From Saccharicrinis sp963675435 (GTDB lineage Bacteria; Bacteroidota; Bacteroidia; Bacteroidales; Marinilabiliaceae): a stretch of DNA of 64,000 nt. Positions within the stretch are counted from its first letter, which is position 1; each line of letters begins with the position of its first letter. Under the pieces are notes generated by a model. It saw only the letters and a program-made list of their open reading frames with translations, was not told the DNA's origin and searched no databases. The translations under genes and the position numbers were made by a program. Where the stretch lies: positions 372,001 to 436,000 of the forward strand of contig OY776216.1 in assembly GCA_963675435.1 (NCBI GenBank), read 5' to 3'. Below are positions 44,552-54,288 of the stretch, piece after piece.

Positions 44552-45055
44552 TTAAAAGGTTCTTTTTACTGAATCATCACCCTGATACTTTTCATGAGGT
44601 GCTCCAAATTCTTTACAAGAAACGGTATCTATAGAGACTTCCCAAATCTTTACGTTACGTATTGCAGGCTCAGAATAGGTAAACTTTTTATCTGAATATT
44701 GTTCCATGATAATATTTAAGGCCTCTTCCTTTTTAGCCATATCTTCCTGAAAAACTACTTTTCCCCAGGCTACCACACTTTTTGATTTCATACGGTAACT
44801 ACAGGCTACTTCAGGATGTTGAAAAGCCAATTCATGGTCTGTACTAAAAGTCACACAGATGTTATTATTCTGATTTATTGCATCAATAACTCTACCTTCT
44901 GGAGCAGAATGAAGATAAATTACATTGTCTTTAAACCCAAAATTCATTGGCAATACATAAGGCACCACACCATCTATAACTCCCACAAAACACACATCAC
45001 ATTTCCTTATTATACTTTCTATACGTTCATTGTTTAAATGCTCTACTGTTTTCAT
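44552..45055 (-). CDS. Pyridoxamine 5'-phosphate oxidase-like flavin-binding protein
   Basis: The 167-residue cytosolic protein has the split-barrel FMN-binding fold of the NimA/PNPOx-like group: CFVGVIDGVVPYVLPMNFGFKDNVIYLHSAPEGRVIDAINQNNNICVTF is the usual N-terminal half, and SVVAWGKVVF with VKIWEVSIDTVSCKE the second. Members often reduce nitro compounds or quinones, but activity varies and the true substrate is unknown. It starts 26 bases downstream of dnaG on the same strand and is likely read from the same transcript. Confidence 0.82.
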   Translation of the reverse strand: MKTVEHLNNERIESIIRKCDVCFVGVIDGVVPYVLPMNFGFKDNVIYLHSAPEGRVIDAINQNNNICVTFSTDHELAFQHPEVACSYRMKSKSVVAWGKVVFQEDMAKKEEALNIIMEQYSDKKFTYSEPAIRNVKIWEVSIDTVSCKEFGAPHEKYQGDDSVKRTF

Positions 45056-45081
45056 TGTATATACTTTTTTGATTTTCTTAA

Positions 45082-47037
45082 TTAAACGATGGCCCTGTTA
45101 CCTAACTCTTTCGAAAACAAAGTCTGCAGTTGTTGCAATCTACTAATTGTCTTCATTAATTCCATTAGCTTTTCTAAGTCTTTAGATTGCTCAACTACCT
45201 TTAACTCGTTTCTTTTTTCCTCTAATAAACGCTTTACTTTTTTAAGCTTTAATTCATTAAGTAATTTTGGTACAATAGCATGCAACAAATCTTCTTCATT
45301 CCAATTACCTTGCCCAAATTTACTGTGAATTTTACTCAAGGCATGCTCTTTTGACAATAAATCAGATGCGATTTGATTCACATCAGGATCCATATAACTT
45401 ACATAAAACTTAGCCGACTCAAAGCCGTCCTTTGTTTTATTGTCTTCATACAGCTGAAATATTTTATTATAAACCGGATTCAAACTCTCTAATTCATCTT
45501 CTTTCAATTGACTGATAATATAATCTCCTACAGTAACATTCTCACCAACAACATCTTCACTCTTACTAAATAGAGGTCTTTCTCCGTATTTGATCAAATA
45601 CCTCACAATTTCAAGTTCCTCCACTTCAAATGGATTTTGTGAAGTAAAAGCAGAATTTGATATTGGACTATTTACAGCAACAGGAGCTTGAACCGGAGCT
45701 TCAAATTTTTGCTTGTAACCTTCCTCTCTCTTTTTTCGGGTTATTTTGCCAATTTCATCATATAAAACCTGCTCTCTTACCTGCAATAAAGTACTACACT
45801 CTTTTATATATTCGCCTCTTATAAATGCTTCTGGAATTACTGATATTGATCGAACAATATCTTGCAATAACTGAGCTCTTTTTACCGGATCATTTTTTGC
45901 ATCCTTAAGAAGAATTCCAGTTTTAAATTTTATAAAGTCACCTTCATTTTTGTCGATATATTGCTGCAATTGCTCCGCATTTCTGTTTTTTGAAAAGGAA
46001 TCCGGATCTTCACCCTCTGGTAATAACAATACTTTAACGTTCATTCCTTGTTCTAAAACCAAATCAATTCCTCGCAACGAAGCTTTAATTCCGGCAGGGT
46101 CACCATCATATATAATGGTAATATTAGGTGTAAAACGAGCTATTAACCGGATTTGATCCACCGTTAATGCAGTTCCTGAAGATGCAACAACATTATGAAT
46201 ACCTGCCTGGTGAAATGAAATTACATCTGTATATCCTTCAACCAAAAAGCAACGGTCCTTACGTGTAATTTCCTGCTTAGCCTGAAATATTCCATAAAGG
46301 ATTTTACTTTTATGATATATCTCGGATTCCGGAGAATTTAAATATTTAGCGGTTTTGGCATCCGTTTTTAAAACCCTTCCACCAAAAGCAGTAGGTTTTC
46401 CGGATATACTATGTATAGGGAAAATAACTCTCCCTCTGAATCGATCAGCTTTATAATTATCTCTTACAATAGTTAACCCTGTTTTTTCAAGAAACTCAAG
46501 TTTAAAGCTATTTTTTAAGGCTTCATCGGTAAATGCAGACTTTGAATCAGGAGAATATCCAAGATCAAACTTATTAATAATATCATCTCTGAATCCACGT
46601 TCTCTTAAATAGGAAAGCCCCACAGAACGACCTTCATCTGATTTATGCAGAATATCGCTAAAATATTTTTGAGCGAAAACCGAAACTGCCATCATACTTT
46701 CACGGTCATTCTTTACCTGCTGCTGTTGCGGACTAAGTTCTACGTCCTCAACATGAATATGGAATTTCTTACCCAGATACTTTATCGCATCAATAAACGA
46801 AATTTGCTCAACATCCATTAAAAAGTTAACCGCATTCCCACCTTTACCACAACCAAAACACTTGTATATTCCTTTATGAGGTGAAACTGTAAACGAAGGT
46901 GTCTTCTCATTATGAAAAGGACAATTACCGATGTAATTAATCCCTCTTCTTCGCAATGAAACAAACTCTGACACTACGTCAATAATTTGGGCTTGCGATG
47001 TTTCAACTATCCTATCTACAGTACTCTGATCAATCAT
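45082..47037 (-). CDS. dnaG: DNA primase
   Basis: DnaG makes RNA primers for replication. The 651-residue protein has an N-terminal CHC2 zinc finger (C39, H42, C60, C63), the catalytic core, and a Toprim domain with FLVEGYTDVISFHQAG and IIYDGDPAGIKA. The C-terminal 200 residues are the helicase-binding part, helical and Glu/Lys-rich. A Pro/Ala/Val-rich linker (QAPVAVNSPISN) joins it to the core. A -7 box lies at 47064-47071. rpoD and rpsU, common partners elsewhere, are not present. Confidence 0.97.
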   Translation of the reverse strand: MIDQSTVDRIVETSQAQIIDVVSEFVSLRRRGINYIGNCPFHNEKTPSFTVSPHKGIYKCFGCGKGGNAVNFLMDVEQISFIDAIKYLGKKFHIHVEDVELSPQQQQVKNDRESMMAVSVFAQKYFSDILHKSDEGRSVGLSYLRERGFRDDIINKFDLGYSPDSKSAFTDEALKNSFKLEFLEKTGLTIVRDNYKADRFRGRVIFPIHSISGKPTAFGGRVLKTDAKTAKYLNSPESEIYHKSKILYGIFQAKQEITRKDRCFLVEGYTDVISFHQAGIHNVVASSGTALTVDQIRLIARFTPNITIIYDGDPAGIKASLRGIDLVLEQGMNVKVLLLPEGEDPDSFSKNRNAEQLQQYIDKNEGDFIKFKTGILLKDAKNDPVKRAQLLQDIVRSISVIPEAFIRGEYIKECSTLLQVREQVLYDEIGKITRKKREEGYKQKFEAPVQAPVAVNSPISNSAFTSQNPFEVEELEIVRYLIKYGERPLFSKSEDVVGENVTVGDYIISQLKEDELESLNPVYNKIFQLYEDNKTKDGFESAKFYVSYMDPDVNQIASDLLSKEHALSKIHSKFGQGNWNEEDLLHAIVPKLLNELKLKKVKRLLEEKRNELKVVEQSKDLEKLMELMKTISRLQQLQTLFSKELGNRAIV

Positions 47038-47063
47038 TTACAAATTGTTAAAAACAAGAAGCA

Positions 47064-47071
47064 CAAAGATA
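47064..47071 (-). promoter_or_regulatory. -7 promoter element of dnaG
   Basis: The minus strand reads TATCTTTG, a perfect TAnnTTTG match, giving a leader of about 20 bases. Confidence 0.55.
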
Positions 47072-47301
47072 CAAATAGATTACAGAAATGAAACGAGAGC
47101 TAAAACAAAGAAATGTTGTATATACTATAAAAAGACCCAATTAGGTAGTTGTTTACTGAATTTATTTTTTAAATTTGATTTGTCATGAAACATTATTACC
47201 TTAATATTGTTTACGAGGTAGCCTAATAAAATAATAAACAAAGCATATTTTGAAACTGTATTTATAATATACTGATTCATTAGCAAATAAAGGGACATAC
47301 A

Positions 47302-47511
47302 TTGAGAAAGATTATTGATTTTTATTTAAACGGATTTAACAATTTACCCAATTGGGCCAGATCCATATGGTTTATTGTGCTATTAAAACTTTTTATTTTC
47401 TTTTTCATTTTTAAGATATTCTTCTTTCAGAATAAATTAAAGAAAGAATTCAATTCAGATGAGGAAAGAGCCTCACACGTTATTGAACAATTAACAAACC
47501 CTCAAAAATAA
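47302..47511 (+). CDS. DUF4492 small membrane protein of the cytochrome bd locus
   Basis: The 69-residue product starts with TTG (no in-frame ATG) and reads RKIIDFYLNGFNNLPNWARSIW, followed by one membrane helix (about 24-43). DUF4492 proteins precede cydA in Bacteroidota, and the position here, seven bases before cydA, agrees. It probably helps assembly or stability of the oxidase; its exact role is unknown. The start codon choice is uncertain, but the length fits the family. Confidence 0.8.
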   Translation: MRKIIDFYLNGFNNLPNWARSIWFIVLLKLFIFFFIFKIFFFQNKLKKEFNSDEERASHVIEQLTNPQK

Positions 47512-47518
47512 CAGATAA

Positions 47519-49117
47519 ATGTTTGAATCTATTGATTTAGCTCTAGTGAACTGGTCACGGGCTCAATTTGCCTTAACTGCAATGTATCACTGGATATTTG
47601 TGCCATTAACACTTGGCTTAGGCTTTATTATAGCCTTTATGGAAACTATTTATGTCAGGACGGGTAACCCCGAATGGAAAAGAATTACAAAATTTTGGAT
47701 GAAACTATTCGGAATTAACTTTGCCATTGGGGTAGCTACCGGTATCATCCTTGAGTTTGAATTTGGTACAAACTGGAGTAACTATTCCTGGTTTGTTGGT
47801 GACATTTTTGGAGCACCCTTAGCCATTGAAGGTATTATGGCATTTTTTATGGAAAGTACCTTTATCGCCGTTATGTTTTTCGGTTGGGGAAAAGTAAGTA
47901 AAAAGTTTCACCTGATGTCCACATGGTTAACTGCCATAGGCGCAAACCTCTCCGCAGTTTGGATTCTTGTAGCAAATGCATGGATGCAAGATCCAGTTGG
48001 AATGCGATTTAACCCTGATACTGCACGAAATGAAATGGTAAACTTTTGGGATGTATTTCTATCTCCAAGTGCCGTAAGTAAGTTTCTACACACTTCCACT
48101 TCTGGTTTTGTGTTAGCAGCCATTTTCGTTGTTGGAGTAAGTGCCTGGTATTTACTTAAGAAAAGGGAGGTTGCTTTTGCTACAAAGAGTATGATTGTTG
48201 CTTCAGCTTTTGGTATACTGTCTTCAATTATGCTTATTGGAAGTGGTGATTCATCAGCAAAAACAGTGGCAAGCGCACAACCTATGAAATTAGCGGCAAT
48301 GGAGGGTTTATATGAAGGAACTACCAATGCACCTCTTATTGGAATGGCATTAATTACAGATGCACAAGACAAACCACTAACAAAAGAATCACAGGCAGAG
48401 TTTGCAATGAAAATTGAAATTCCATCTGCACTTTCATTTTTAGCTTATGGCGATTTTGATGCTTTTGTTCCTGGTGTTAAAGATTTGGTTCTTGGAAATG
48501 AAGAACATGGTATCATGTCATATAAAGAAAAAATCAAGAGAGGATATGAAGCCCAACAAACTTTAATGGCATACAAAAAGGCACAGAAAGCGAAAAGTCC
48601 TGAGTTTGCAGCATTAAAAGCAAAATTCAATGATGATACGTGGATGGATAATTACTTTAAGTACTTTGGTTATGGTGCTTACTACGACGATGATCCGGAA
48701 ACATTGGAAGCTAACGCTTTTAAAATGGTTCCTCCAATTTCGTTAACATTCTATTCTTTCCATATTATGGTAGCACTAGGAATGTGGTTCTTATTACTGT
48801 TTATTATTATACTATTCTTAATTTATAAAAATAAACTGGCCGAAAATAAAGTTATTCTTTGGGCGTCAGTATGGACTATACCTTTAGTTTATATTGCCTC
48901 ACAAGCAGGTTGGATCGTAGCTGAAGTTGGCAGACAACCTTGGGTAATTCAGGATTTAATGACAACATCCAAAGCGGTTTCTCAAATTGATACAGGATCG
49001 GTTATGATAACATTCTGGTTATTTGCCATCACTTTTACATCTTTATTGATAGCAGAAGTAAAAATTTTAACAAAACAAATTAAAATAGGACCTAAAAAAG
49101 AAGGAGGAAAGCAATAA
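47519..49117 (+). CDS. cydA: Cytochrome bd ubiquinol/menaquinol oxidase subunit I
   Basis: CydA carries the haems and quinol site of the high-oxygen-affinity oxidase in the inner membrane. The 532-residue protein begins with WSRAQFALTAMYHWIFVPLTLGL, whose histidine (H24) is the expected axial haem ligand, and has nine membrane helices. Conserved GWIVAEVGRQPWVIQDLMTT and the segment ALAIEGIMAFFMESTFIAVMFFGW (from about 100) are present. A hydrophilic Q-loop of about 120 residues contains the Lys-rich YKKAQKAKSPEFAALKAK stretch. It overlaps cydB by one base. Confidence 0.97.
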   Translation: MFESIDLALVNWSRAQFALTAMYHWIFVPLTLGLGFIIAFMETIYVRTGNPEWKRITKFWMKLFGINFAIGVATGIILEFEFGTNWSNYSWFVGDIFGAPLAIEGIMAFFMESTFIAVMFFGWGKVSKKFHLMSTWLTAIGANLSAVWILVANAWMQDPVGMRFNPDTARNEMVNFWDVFLSPSAVSKFLHTSTSGFVLAAIFVVGVSAWYLLKKREVAFATKSMIVASAFGILSSIMLIGSGDSSAKTVASAQPMKLAAMEGLYEGTTNAPLIGMALITDAQDKPLTKESQAEFAMKIEIPSALSFLAYGDFDAFVPGVKDLVLGNEEHGIMSYKEKIKRGYEAQQTLMAYKKAQKAKSPEFAALKAKFNDDTWMDNYFKYFGYGAYYDDDPETLEANAFKMVPPISLTFYSFHIMVALGMWFLLLFIIILFLIYKNKLAENKVILWASVWTIPLVYIASQAGWIVAEVGRQPWVIQDLMTTSKAVSQIDTGSVMITFWLFAITFTSLLIAEVKILTKQIKIGPKKEGGKQ

Positions 49118-50250
49118 TGTTTGGAGATTTATCACATTTAGCACTACAACACTATTGGTGGTTCCTGGTATCACTTCTTGGAGCTATTTTAGTGTTTTTA
49201 ATGTTTGTACAAGGTGGACAAACTTTGATATCTACACTTGGAAAAACCAAAGATGAAAAAACAATACTAGTTAATGCTCTTGGAAGAAAATGGGAGTTTA
49301 CTTTTACAACACTAGTAACCTTTGGAGGTGCATTTTTTGCATCATTTCCTTTATTTTACAGTACAAGTTTTGGAGGAGCATATTGGGTATGGATGATTAT
49401 ATTATTTGCTTTTGTTATTCAGGCAATCTCCTATGAATTCAGAAACAGACCAAGCAACGTATATGGACCCAAAACCTACGAAACATTTTTATTTATCAAT
49501 GGTTTAATTGGTACCATATTTATAGGAACTGCCGTAGCAACATTCTTTACCGGTTCTAATTTTTCTGTAAATGAACTTAATCAATCCAAGTGGGATACTC
49601 CATTTCATGGTTTAGAAGCTGCATTAAACCTTCACAACCTAAGTCTTGGATTAACAGTATTCTTTTTAGCCAGGGTTTTAGCTATCCTTTACTTTATGAA
49701 CTCTGTAGACCATAAAGTAATTTTAGAAAGAGCCAAAAAGCATTTAATGATAAATGGAATTCCATTTGTTGTGTTGTTCCTTACATTTACAATATGGTTA
49801 TTATTAAGAGATGGTTTTGCGATAGATCCTAGCACTAAAGAGGTTTACATGGAACCATTCAAATACTTTAATAACTTAATTGAAATGCCTGTCGCTTTAA
49901 TTGGATTTTTAGCTGGAGTTGTTTTGGTACTTTGGGGAATTATTTCGAGCTACTTAAATCCAAGCTCAAAAGGTATTTGGTTTACTGGTCCTGGTACAAT
50001 TATTACGGTATTAATGCTATTACTAATTGCGGGATATAATAATACTTCCTTCTATCCGTCAGTATCAAATCTACAAAGCTCATTAACTATTGAGAATGCA
50101 AGCTCAAGCCATTTTACCTTAACAGCAATGAGCTACGTTTCGTTAATGATTCCTTTTGTACTAGCTTATATCTGGTATGCTTGGAGAGCAATTAATGTTA
50201 ACAAAATTGATCAGGAAGAAATTGAAAAAGATGATATTCACATCTATTAA
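49117..50250 (+). CDS. cydB: Cytochrome bd oxidase subunit II
   Basis: CydB completes the bd oxidase with CydA. The 377-residue membrane protein has eight to nine helices and the family segments YWWFLVSLLGAILVFLMFVQGGQTL, ISYEFRNRPSN and YNNTSFYPSVSNLQSSLTIENASSS. The start overlaps the cydA stop codon, so translation is coupled. A small single-helix gene follows 27 bases later. Confidence 0.96.
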   Translation: MFGDLSHLALQHYWWFLVSLLGAILVFLMFVQGGQTLISTLGKTKDEKTILVNALGRKWEFTFTTLVTFGGAFFASFPLFYSTSFGGAYWVWMIILFAFVIQAISYEFRNRPSNVYGPKTYETFLFINGLIGTIFIGTAVATFFTGSNFSVNELNQSKWDTPFHGLEAALNLHNLSLGLTVFFLARVLAILYFMNSVDHKVILERAKKHLMINGIPFVVLFLTFTIWLLLRDGFAIDPSTKEVYMEPFKYFNNLIEMPVALIGFLAGVVLVLWGIISSYLNPSSKGIWFTGPGTIITVLMLLLIAGYNNTSFYPSVSNLQSSLTIENASSSHFTLTAMSYVSLMIPFVLAYIWYAWRAINVNKIDQEEIEKDDIHIY

Positions 50251-50277
50251 TAAAACAAATAGAAAAAATTAGAGTAT

Positions 50278-50421
50278 ATGAAATATATAAGTGAAATTCT
50301 TTTCTACCTAAGCTGGCCTTTGTTGATTGTTATTAGTTACCAATCTGTAAAATGGTTAATTAATATATACGAAAAAAAGGAAACTGAACTTATTGACTCA
50401 AACAATAATTCAGAGCTATAG
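50278..50421 (+). CDS. CydX-like small membrane protein, 47 residues
   Basis: An ATG at 50278 opens a 47-codon frame reading MKYISEILFYLSWPLLIVI and SYQSVKWLINIYEKKET, ending with TAG at 50421. It has one membrane helix with Trp near each end and a charged C-terminal tail. Short single-helix proteins such as CydX or CydH bind CydA in known bd oxidases, and this gene lies 27 bases after cydB and before the operon terminator. It does not match the E. coli CydX sequence, so the role is inferred from size and place. Confidence 0.7.
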   Translation: MKYISEILFYLSWPLLIVISYQSVKWLINIYEKKETELIDSNNNSEL

Positions 50422-50453
50422 AACACTAAATATTGCTAATTCATTAATAGAAG

Positions 50454-50480
50454 CCCTTGAAGTTATTCAAGGGTTTTTTT
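50454..50480 (+). terminator. Terminator of the cyd operon
   Basis: CCCTTGAA (50454-50461) pairs with TTCAAGGG (50466-50473), followed by seven T. It lies after the 47-residue gene, placing that gene inside the operon. Confidence 0.85.
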
Positions 50481-50501
50481 ATGCTTATAATTTCTATGGA
50501 A

Positions 50502-51239
50502 TTATGACCTATGAATAAATACAGGCTTAATAACTGAGAAGAAAACATACAAAGCAATAACAACAGCAATTCCTCCTATTCCAAGCCATACTATCATTAC
50601 TAAACCAGTTAATAACAAGGTATATTTATCAAGATTCTGTAGTAATTTAAAATTTTTAAACTTTAAAGAAAACATAGGTATTTCAGACACAAGCAAAAAT
50701 GAGAAAACAGGCACAAATGCAATCAATAGCCAGTGATTGAGTATTAGATTACTTAACCAATTTTCGTCATGAACAAATACATATCCAAGTGAAGCGATGA
50801 ACAGTCCGGTTGCAGTTGTGGTTAAACCTATAAAACTTTCACTTTGTCTGGTATCCACATTAAATTTAGCTAAACGCAATCCAGAAAATACCGTAATTAC
50901 AAAAGGCGCCAAAATAAAACCTTGATTAAGTATATCAGCATGAAAAAAATCAGCATTTAAATCTCCAAGTATGGTTTGTTTAAGCATCATATGTAAGATT
51001 GCCATAGGAGCAAAACCAAAACTAATCATATCTGCTAAAGAATCTAGCTCTTTACCCATTGGAGAATAGGCTTTCAACATCCTAGCAGCAAAGCCATCTG
51101 TAAAATCAAAAAGAGCACCTAAAAAAATAAGTAATGCAGCAGTATCAAGCTTACCATTCAAAGCAAAAAAGGCAGCTAATGCACCGCATAAAAGATTTAA
51201 ACTCGTAATAAAATTAGGAATATGATTTTTTACTGACAT
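50502..51239 (-). CDS. pssA: CDP-diacylglycerol-serine O-phosphatidyltransferase
   Basis: PssA makes phosphatidylserine, the precursor of phosphatidylethanolamine. The start is placed at the ATG of MSVKNHIPNFITSLNLLCG (51239). The CDP-alcohol motif is intact: DG, AR, G, D and D in DFTDGFAARMLKAYSPMGKE followed by LDSLAD. The protein has about eight membrane helices and 245 residues. It is monocistronic; psd is not adjacent. Confidence 0.93.
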   Translation of the reverse strand: MSVKNHIPNFITSLNLLCGALAAFFALNGKLDTAALLIFLGALFDFTDGFAARMLKAYSPMGKELDSLADMISFGFAPMAILHMMLKQTILGDLNADFFHADILNQGFILAPFVITVFSGLRLAKFNVDTRQSESFIGLTTTATGLFIASLGYVFVHDENWLSNLILNHWLLIAFVPVFSFLLVSEIPMFSLKFKNFKLLQNLDKYTLLLTGLVMIVWLGIGGIAVVIALYVFFSVIKPVFIHRS

Positions 51240-51361
51240 TGTTATCAACTTTAGAAAACGAAATTAGAAAAGTTTGAGCTGAAAAAAAATCGCATTTAAG
51301 AAATATTAATCCTAAATGCGATTTCAATATTTTATTCGCGTTAATTTAACTAATCATACAA

Positions 51362-52597
51362 TTAATCAAACTGACGTTTCATAAACCAGAATTCAACTAA
51401 TGATAAACTCAAATTCACACCAAAATAATTTTCCGTAATAATATCTCCACCTCGAGTACCTCTTCTACCGTAATTTAAGTTAATATTAAAATACGATTTA
51501 CTATTACGCATTGGAATACCAACACCCACATTTACTCCGGCATCAATAATCGAATTACCTTCTACTTTTATATATGAATCTTCAATATAACCACCTACTT
51601 GGTATAAGAAAGGGTTCGCATTTTTTGTTTCTCTGTTTCTATATTCTCCACCAAAACTAAAACGATGACTATCCTTTAAATCAGCAGCCTTGCTTGAGTA
51701 TATAACATTACTCCATTCCTGGAATCTATAATCACAAGCTAATTTTAAACCACGCGAATTTGCCCATGCAATACCTCCTGCCATATTAGCAGGAACTTCA
51801 TAATCATTTTTATCATCCAACTCTTCACTGATTCCAGCACCACTTGAAGAATTTGCTTCCACCGTTCTGGAATTTGCTAAATCAATTTGTGGTCGATAAG
51901 TTGCTCCTAAAGTAAACGTATTATCCTTTACTTTAAATTGATATTGAAAACCTGGTTCAAAAGCAAATTGCTGAACGTAATCAGAATAGTTAACACTTAA
52001 CGAACCAATTTCTGGAGAAGAAAAAACTTCCGTTTTATCTATACTTCCAAATAGATAAGATATTTTCAAACCTAAAGCAAAGTTCTTTGTAAATGCATAT
52101 GCATTTGACAAATACACCTCATTAACACCACCTGTTCCTTTAAATTCTTTTGCCACAGAGGTATTTGAACCTTGTATATTCGTTGTTGTCGCAACATTAT
52201 ATCCAACCGAAGAAAACTGTGATAACCCAAAGTTAGTAAACACTCTATTAGAAGAACGAAAAGCTAAAGAGATATTATGTAATCCTCCTGAAATTGCATT
52301 TCCACTACCTTCATTAGTATCATAAAAAGTCTTATTAATTCTCAATCCTAAATCTATAAGCATATTTAAACTATCAATGCCTGTTAATGATGCCGGATTT
52401 AAAGTATTAATAAAATTATCAGATTTGATGGCAAGTCCTGTTCCTCCCATGCCTTGATTTTTAACCAAACCTGAATTATTAATAGTTCCAACACCAAAGG
52501 TCGTATATGCTGAAGGAGCTCCAGTTTGGGCTGACAAAGTCAGGGGTAGCAGAAAAAATAAAATTACTAGAGAAATATATTGAATTGTTTTAGTCAT
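51362..52597 (-). CDS. Outer-membrane barrel protein (FadL/PorV-like)
   Basis: The product is about 411 residues from the ATG at 52597 (another in-frame ATG lies at 52606). A signal peptide ends near LSAQ. The mature N-terminus, AYTTFGVGTINNSGLVKNQGMGGTGLAIKSDNFINTLNPASLTGID, has the NPA motif and Gly-rich plug typical of FadL/PorV-type barrels. Repeated strand pairs follow to the C-terminus. It lies next to the DUF4270 gene on the same strand and is probably cotranscribed. The cargo is unknown. Confidence 0.75.
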   Translation of the reverse strand: MTKTIQYISLVILFFLLPLTLSAQTGAPSAYTTFGVGTINNSGLVKNQGMGGTGLAIKSDNFINTLNPASLTGIDSLNMLIDLGLRINKTFYDTNEGSGNAISGGLHNISLAFRSSNRVFTNFGLSQFSSVGYNVATTTNIQGSNTSVAKEFKGTGGVNEVYLSNAYAFTKNFALGLKISYLFGSIDKTEVFSSPEIGSLSVNYSDYVQQFAFEPGFQYQFKVKDNTFTLGATYRPQIDLANSRTVEANSSSGAGISEELDDKNDYEVPANMAGGIAWANSRGLKLACDYRFQEWSNVIYSSKAADLKDSHRFSFGGEYRNRETKNANPFLYQVGGYIEDSYIKVEGNSIIDAGVNVGVGIPMRNSKSYFNINLNYGRRGTRGGDIITENYFGVNLSLSLVEFWFMKRQFD

Positions 52598-52607
52598 AAT
52601 TATCATC

Positions 52608-53948
52608 TTAATAATAATATGTATATAATCTTAATTTAGGTTGAAAGTCTGCATTATTATGTCCTCCAAACGAAACACTTGTCACTGTTGAAGCCATTTC
52701 TGTAGATGATAACCCTATTAAAAATGAAAAATCTTCATCATAAATACCATCTAAAAACTCCACTACAAATTGATTAGTAATATCGACTTTATAATACTCA
52801 TCTTCTTCTTCATCAACAGCATTATCAAACAAATACATATATGATTCCGAATTATTACTTGCAAGAATAGCAGGGCCCAACTTATTTCTTCTATCTGAAT
52901 TATAAACACTTAATTTACCTGGAAAGTCATTATATAAATCCTCCGTATAGTCCAAAGGCACAAAAACTATTTCTGCTTTAATTATCTGATTTAGAGCAGG
53001 TAATTGTTCAGCTCTTTTTAAACCAGGAAAATCAATTTTTGCATATAAACCTGTTCCTCCTTGAAGGAAACATTTATCATCTGTTTCCGAACTGGAAATA
53101 TTATGTTCCTGATCCACTAATTCATTTAATAAAGACCCGGTCCTGTCTGTTTCAATACTATTATATTGATAATTTGAACTTCCTTCAACATCAAATATAA
53201 TTTCCTTATCTATTCTTTGATCAAGTGTAGTATGATACAGTAATTTTATACAACATGAATTACTTACATTAAAACCAATTATAGATTGATTAACTTCTCT
53301 ATTACCTTTTAGCATAATACCTTTGAAGTAATCATAAAACTTGGAACTTAATGTGATATCATCTTCATTATTTCGTAGCATCTCAAAAAGTTCCTTTCCA
53401 AATTCCTCATCCAATGGAATTTTTATAGTATCTGAATTTGTTACTTCAGGTATTGCTGTATATTCACCTAACACTCTTCCTGTAGAAACTCTGGTTGTAT
53501 TATAAAAGAAATTATTCGTCTTTTGATTATCCTTCATCATTTTTAAGTCAGAAACAACCTCTTCAATAGTAAAAGAATGTGTTACAGTTGTATCACCTAA
53601 ATAATAATCACTATACTTAATACAAAACTGTATACCATCAAAAACATCATCTTCATCCAAATTCGTTCTACCTGGCGAAGATATTCTAAAAACAGCATCT
53701 GAATGTATTTGACCGAAATCCGGATGATTAAAACTTCCAACCAATGCTTCGCCTGATTGAGAGGTTCTAACTGAATCCATAATTACCGTACTTAACTTTA
53801 CTGAAAAGGTATCAATCATCATAATACCCGCTTCCCCATCTATATATTCTTCTCCCATGGGGGTAGATATTTCATCCAAACTTTGATCGCCACATGAAAA
53901 ACACATTGCGACAATTAAAACACTAAATATAAATAAGTACTTATGCAT
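52608..53948 (-). CDS. DUF4270 family lipoprotein
   Basis: The 446-residue product has a lipobox at CFSC (C19), so it is a lipoprotein, likely at the outer membrane. After it comes EISTPMGEEYIDGEAGIMMIDTFSVKLSTVIMDSVRTSQSGEALVGSFNHPDFGQIHSDAVFRI, the opening of DUF4270 proteins, a Bacteroidota-specific beta-rich family of unknown function. It is the first gene of a pair with the downstream barrel protein, separated by a base or two. Confidence 0.8.
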   Translation of the reverse strand: MHKYLFIFSVLIVAMCFSCGDQSLDEISTPMGEEYIDGEAGIMMIDTFSVKLSTVIMDSVRTSQSGEALVGSFNHPDFGQIHSDAVFRISSPGRTNLDEDDVFDGIQFCIKYSDYYLGDTTVTHSFTIEEVVSDLKMMKDNQKTNNFFYNTTRVSTGRVLGEYTAIPEVTNSDTIKIPLDEEFGKELFEMLRNNEDDITLSSKFYDYFKGIMLKGNREVNQSIIGFNVSNSCCIKLLYHTTLDQRIDKEIIFDVEGSSNYQYNSIETDRTGSLLNELVDQEHNISSSETDDKCFLQGGTGLYAKIDFPGLKRAEQLPALNQIIKAEIVFVPLDYTEDLYNDFPGKLSVYNSDRRNKLGPAILASNNSESYMYLFDNAVDEEEDEYYKVDITNQFVVEFLDGIYDEDFSFLIGLSSTEMASTVTSVSFGGHNNADFQPKLRLYTYYY

Positions 53949-54288
53949 CTTTAATAGATATTTTATTTACCCAAAACACGATGATTATACCGTATTTTAG
54001 TGAATCTTAAAAAAATAACGACAAAGGTGCAAAAAAAATTGTATCCTCCAACAATCGTCACGATTCATTACAAGCAAACCTTCAATTAATTTAAGCGGAT
54101 TTTTATTAGTTTAAGATAATATGTCTATATTAGCGCAGATTTTTACAGGTTAATAAGCAATTGTTTTATGTTCTTTAATTTAAAAGTTAATTTCAAGTTA
54201 AAGTTTTTTTTTCAGAAACAATTTATGGTTTATTAATTGTAGTATCGCATGGAGAAAATTTTAAAATAATAATTTGAAACAAAAAACA
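53949..54288. other. Divergent region between DUF4270 and Kelch genes
   Basis: There is no gene, hairpin or clear TAnnTTTG box. The sequence is AT-rich and contains a nine-T run near 54204-54212. Both flanking genes are likely transcribed from it. Confidence 0.35.

Noticed and set aside
47908..48372. 154-residue minus-strand frame opposite cydA
   Set aside because: It is an antisense shadow of a membrane-protein gene, with no promoter or domain.
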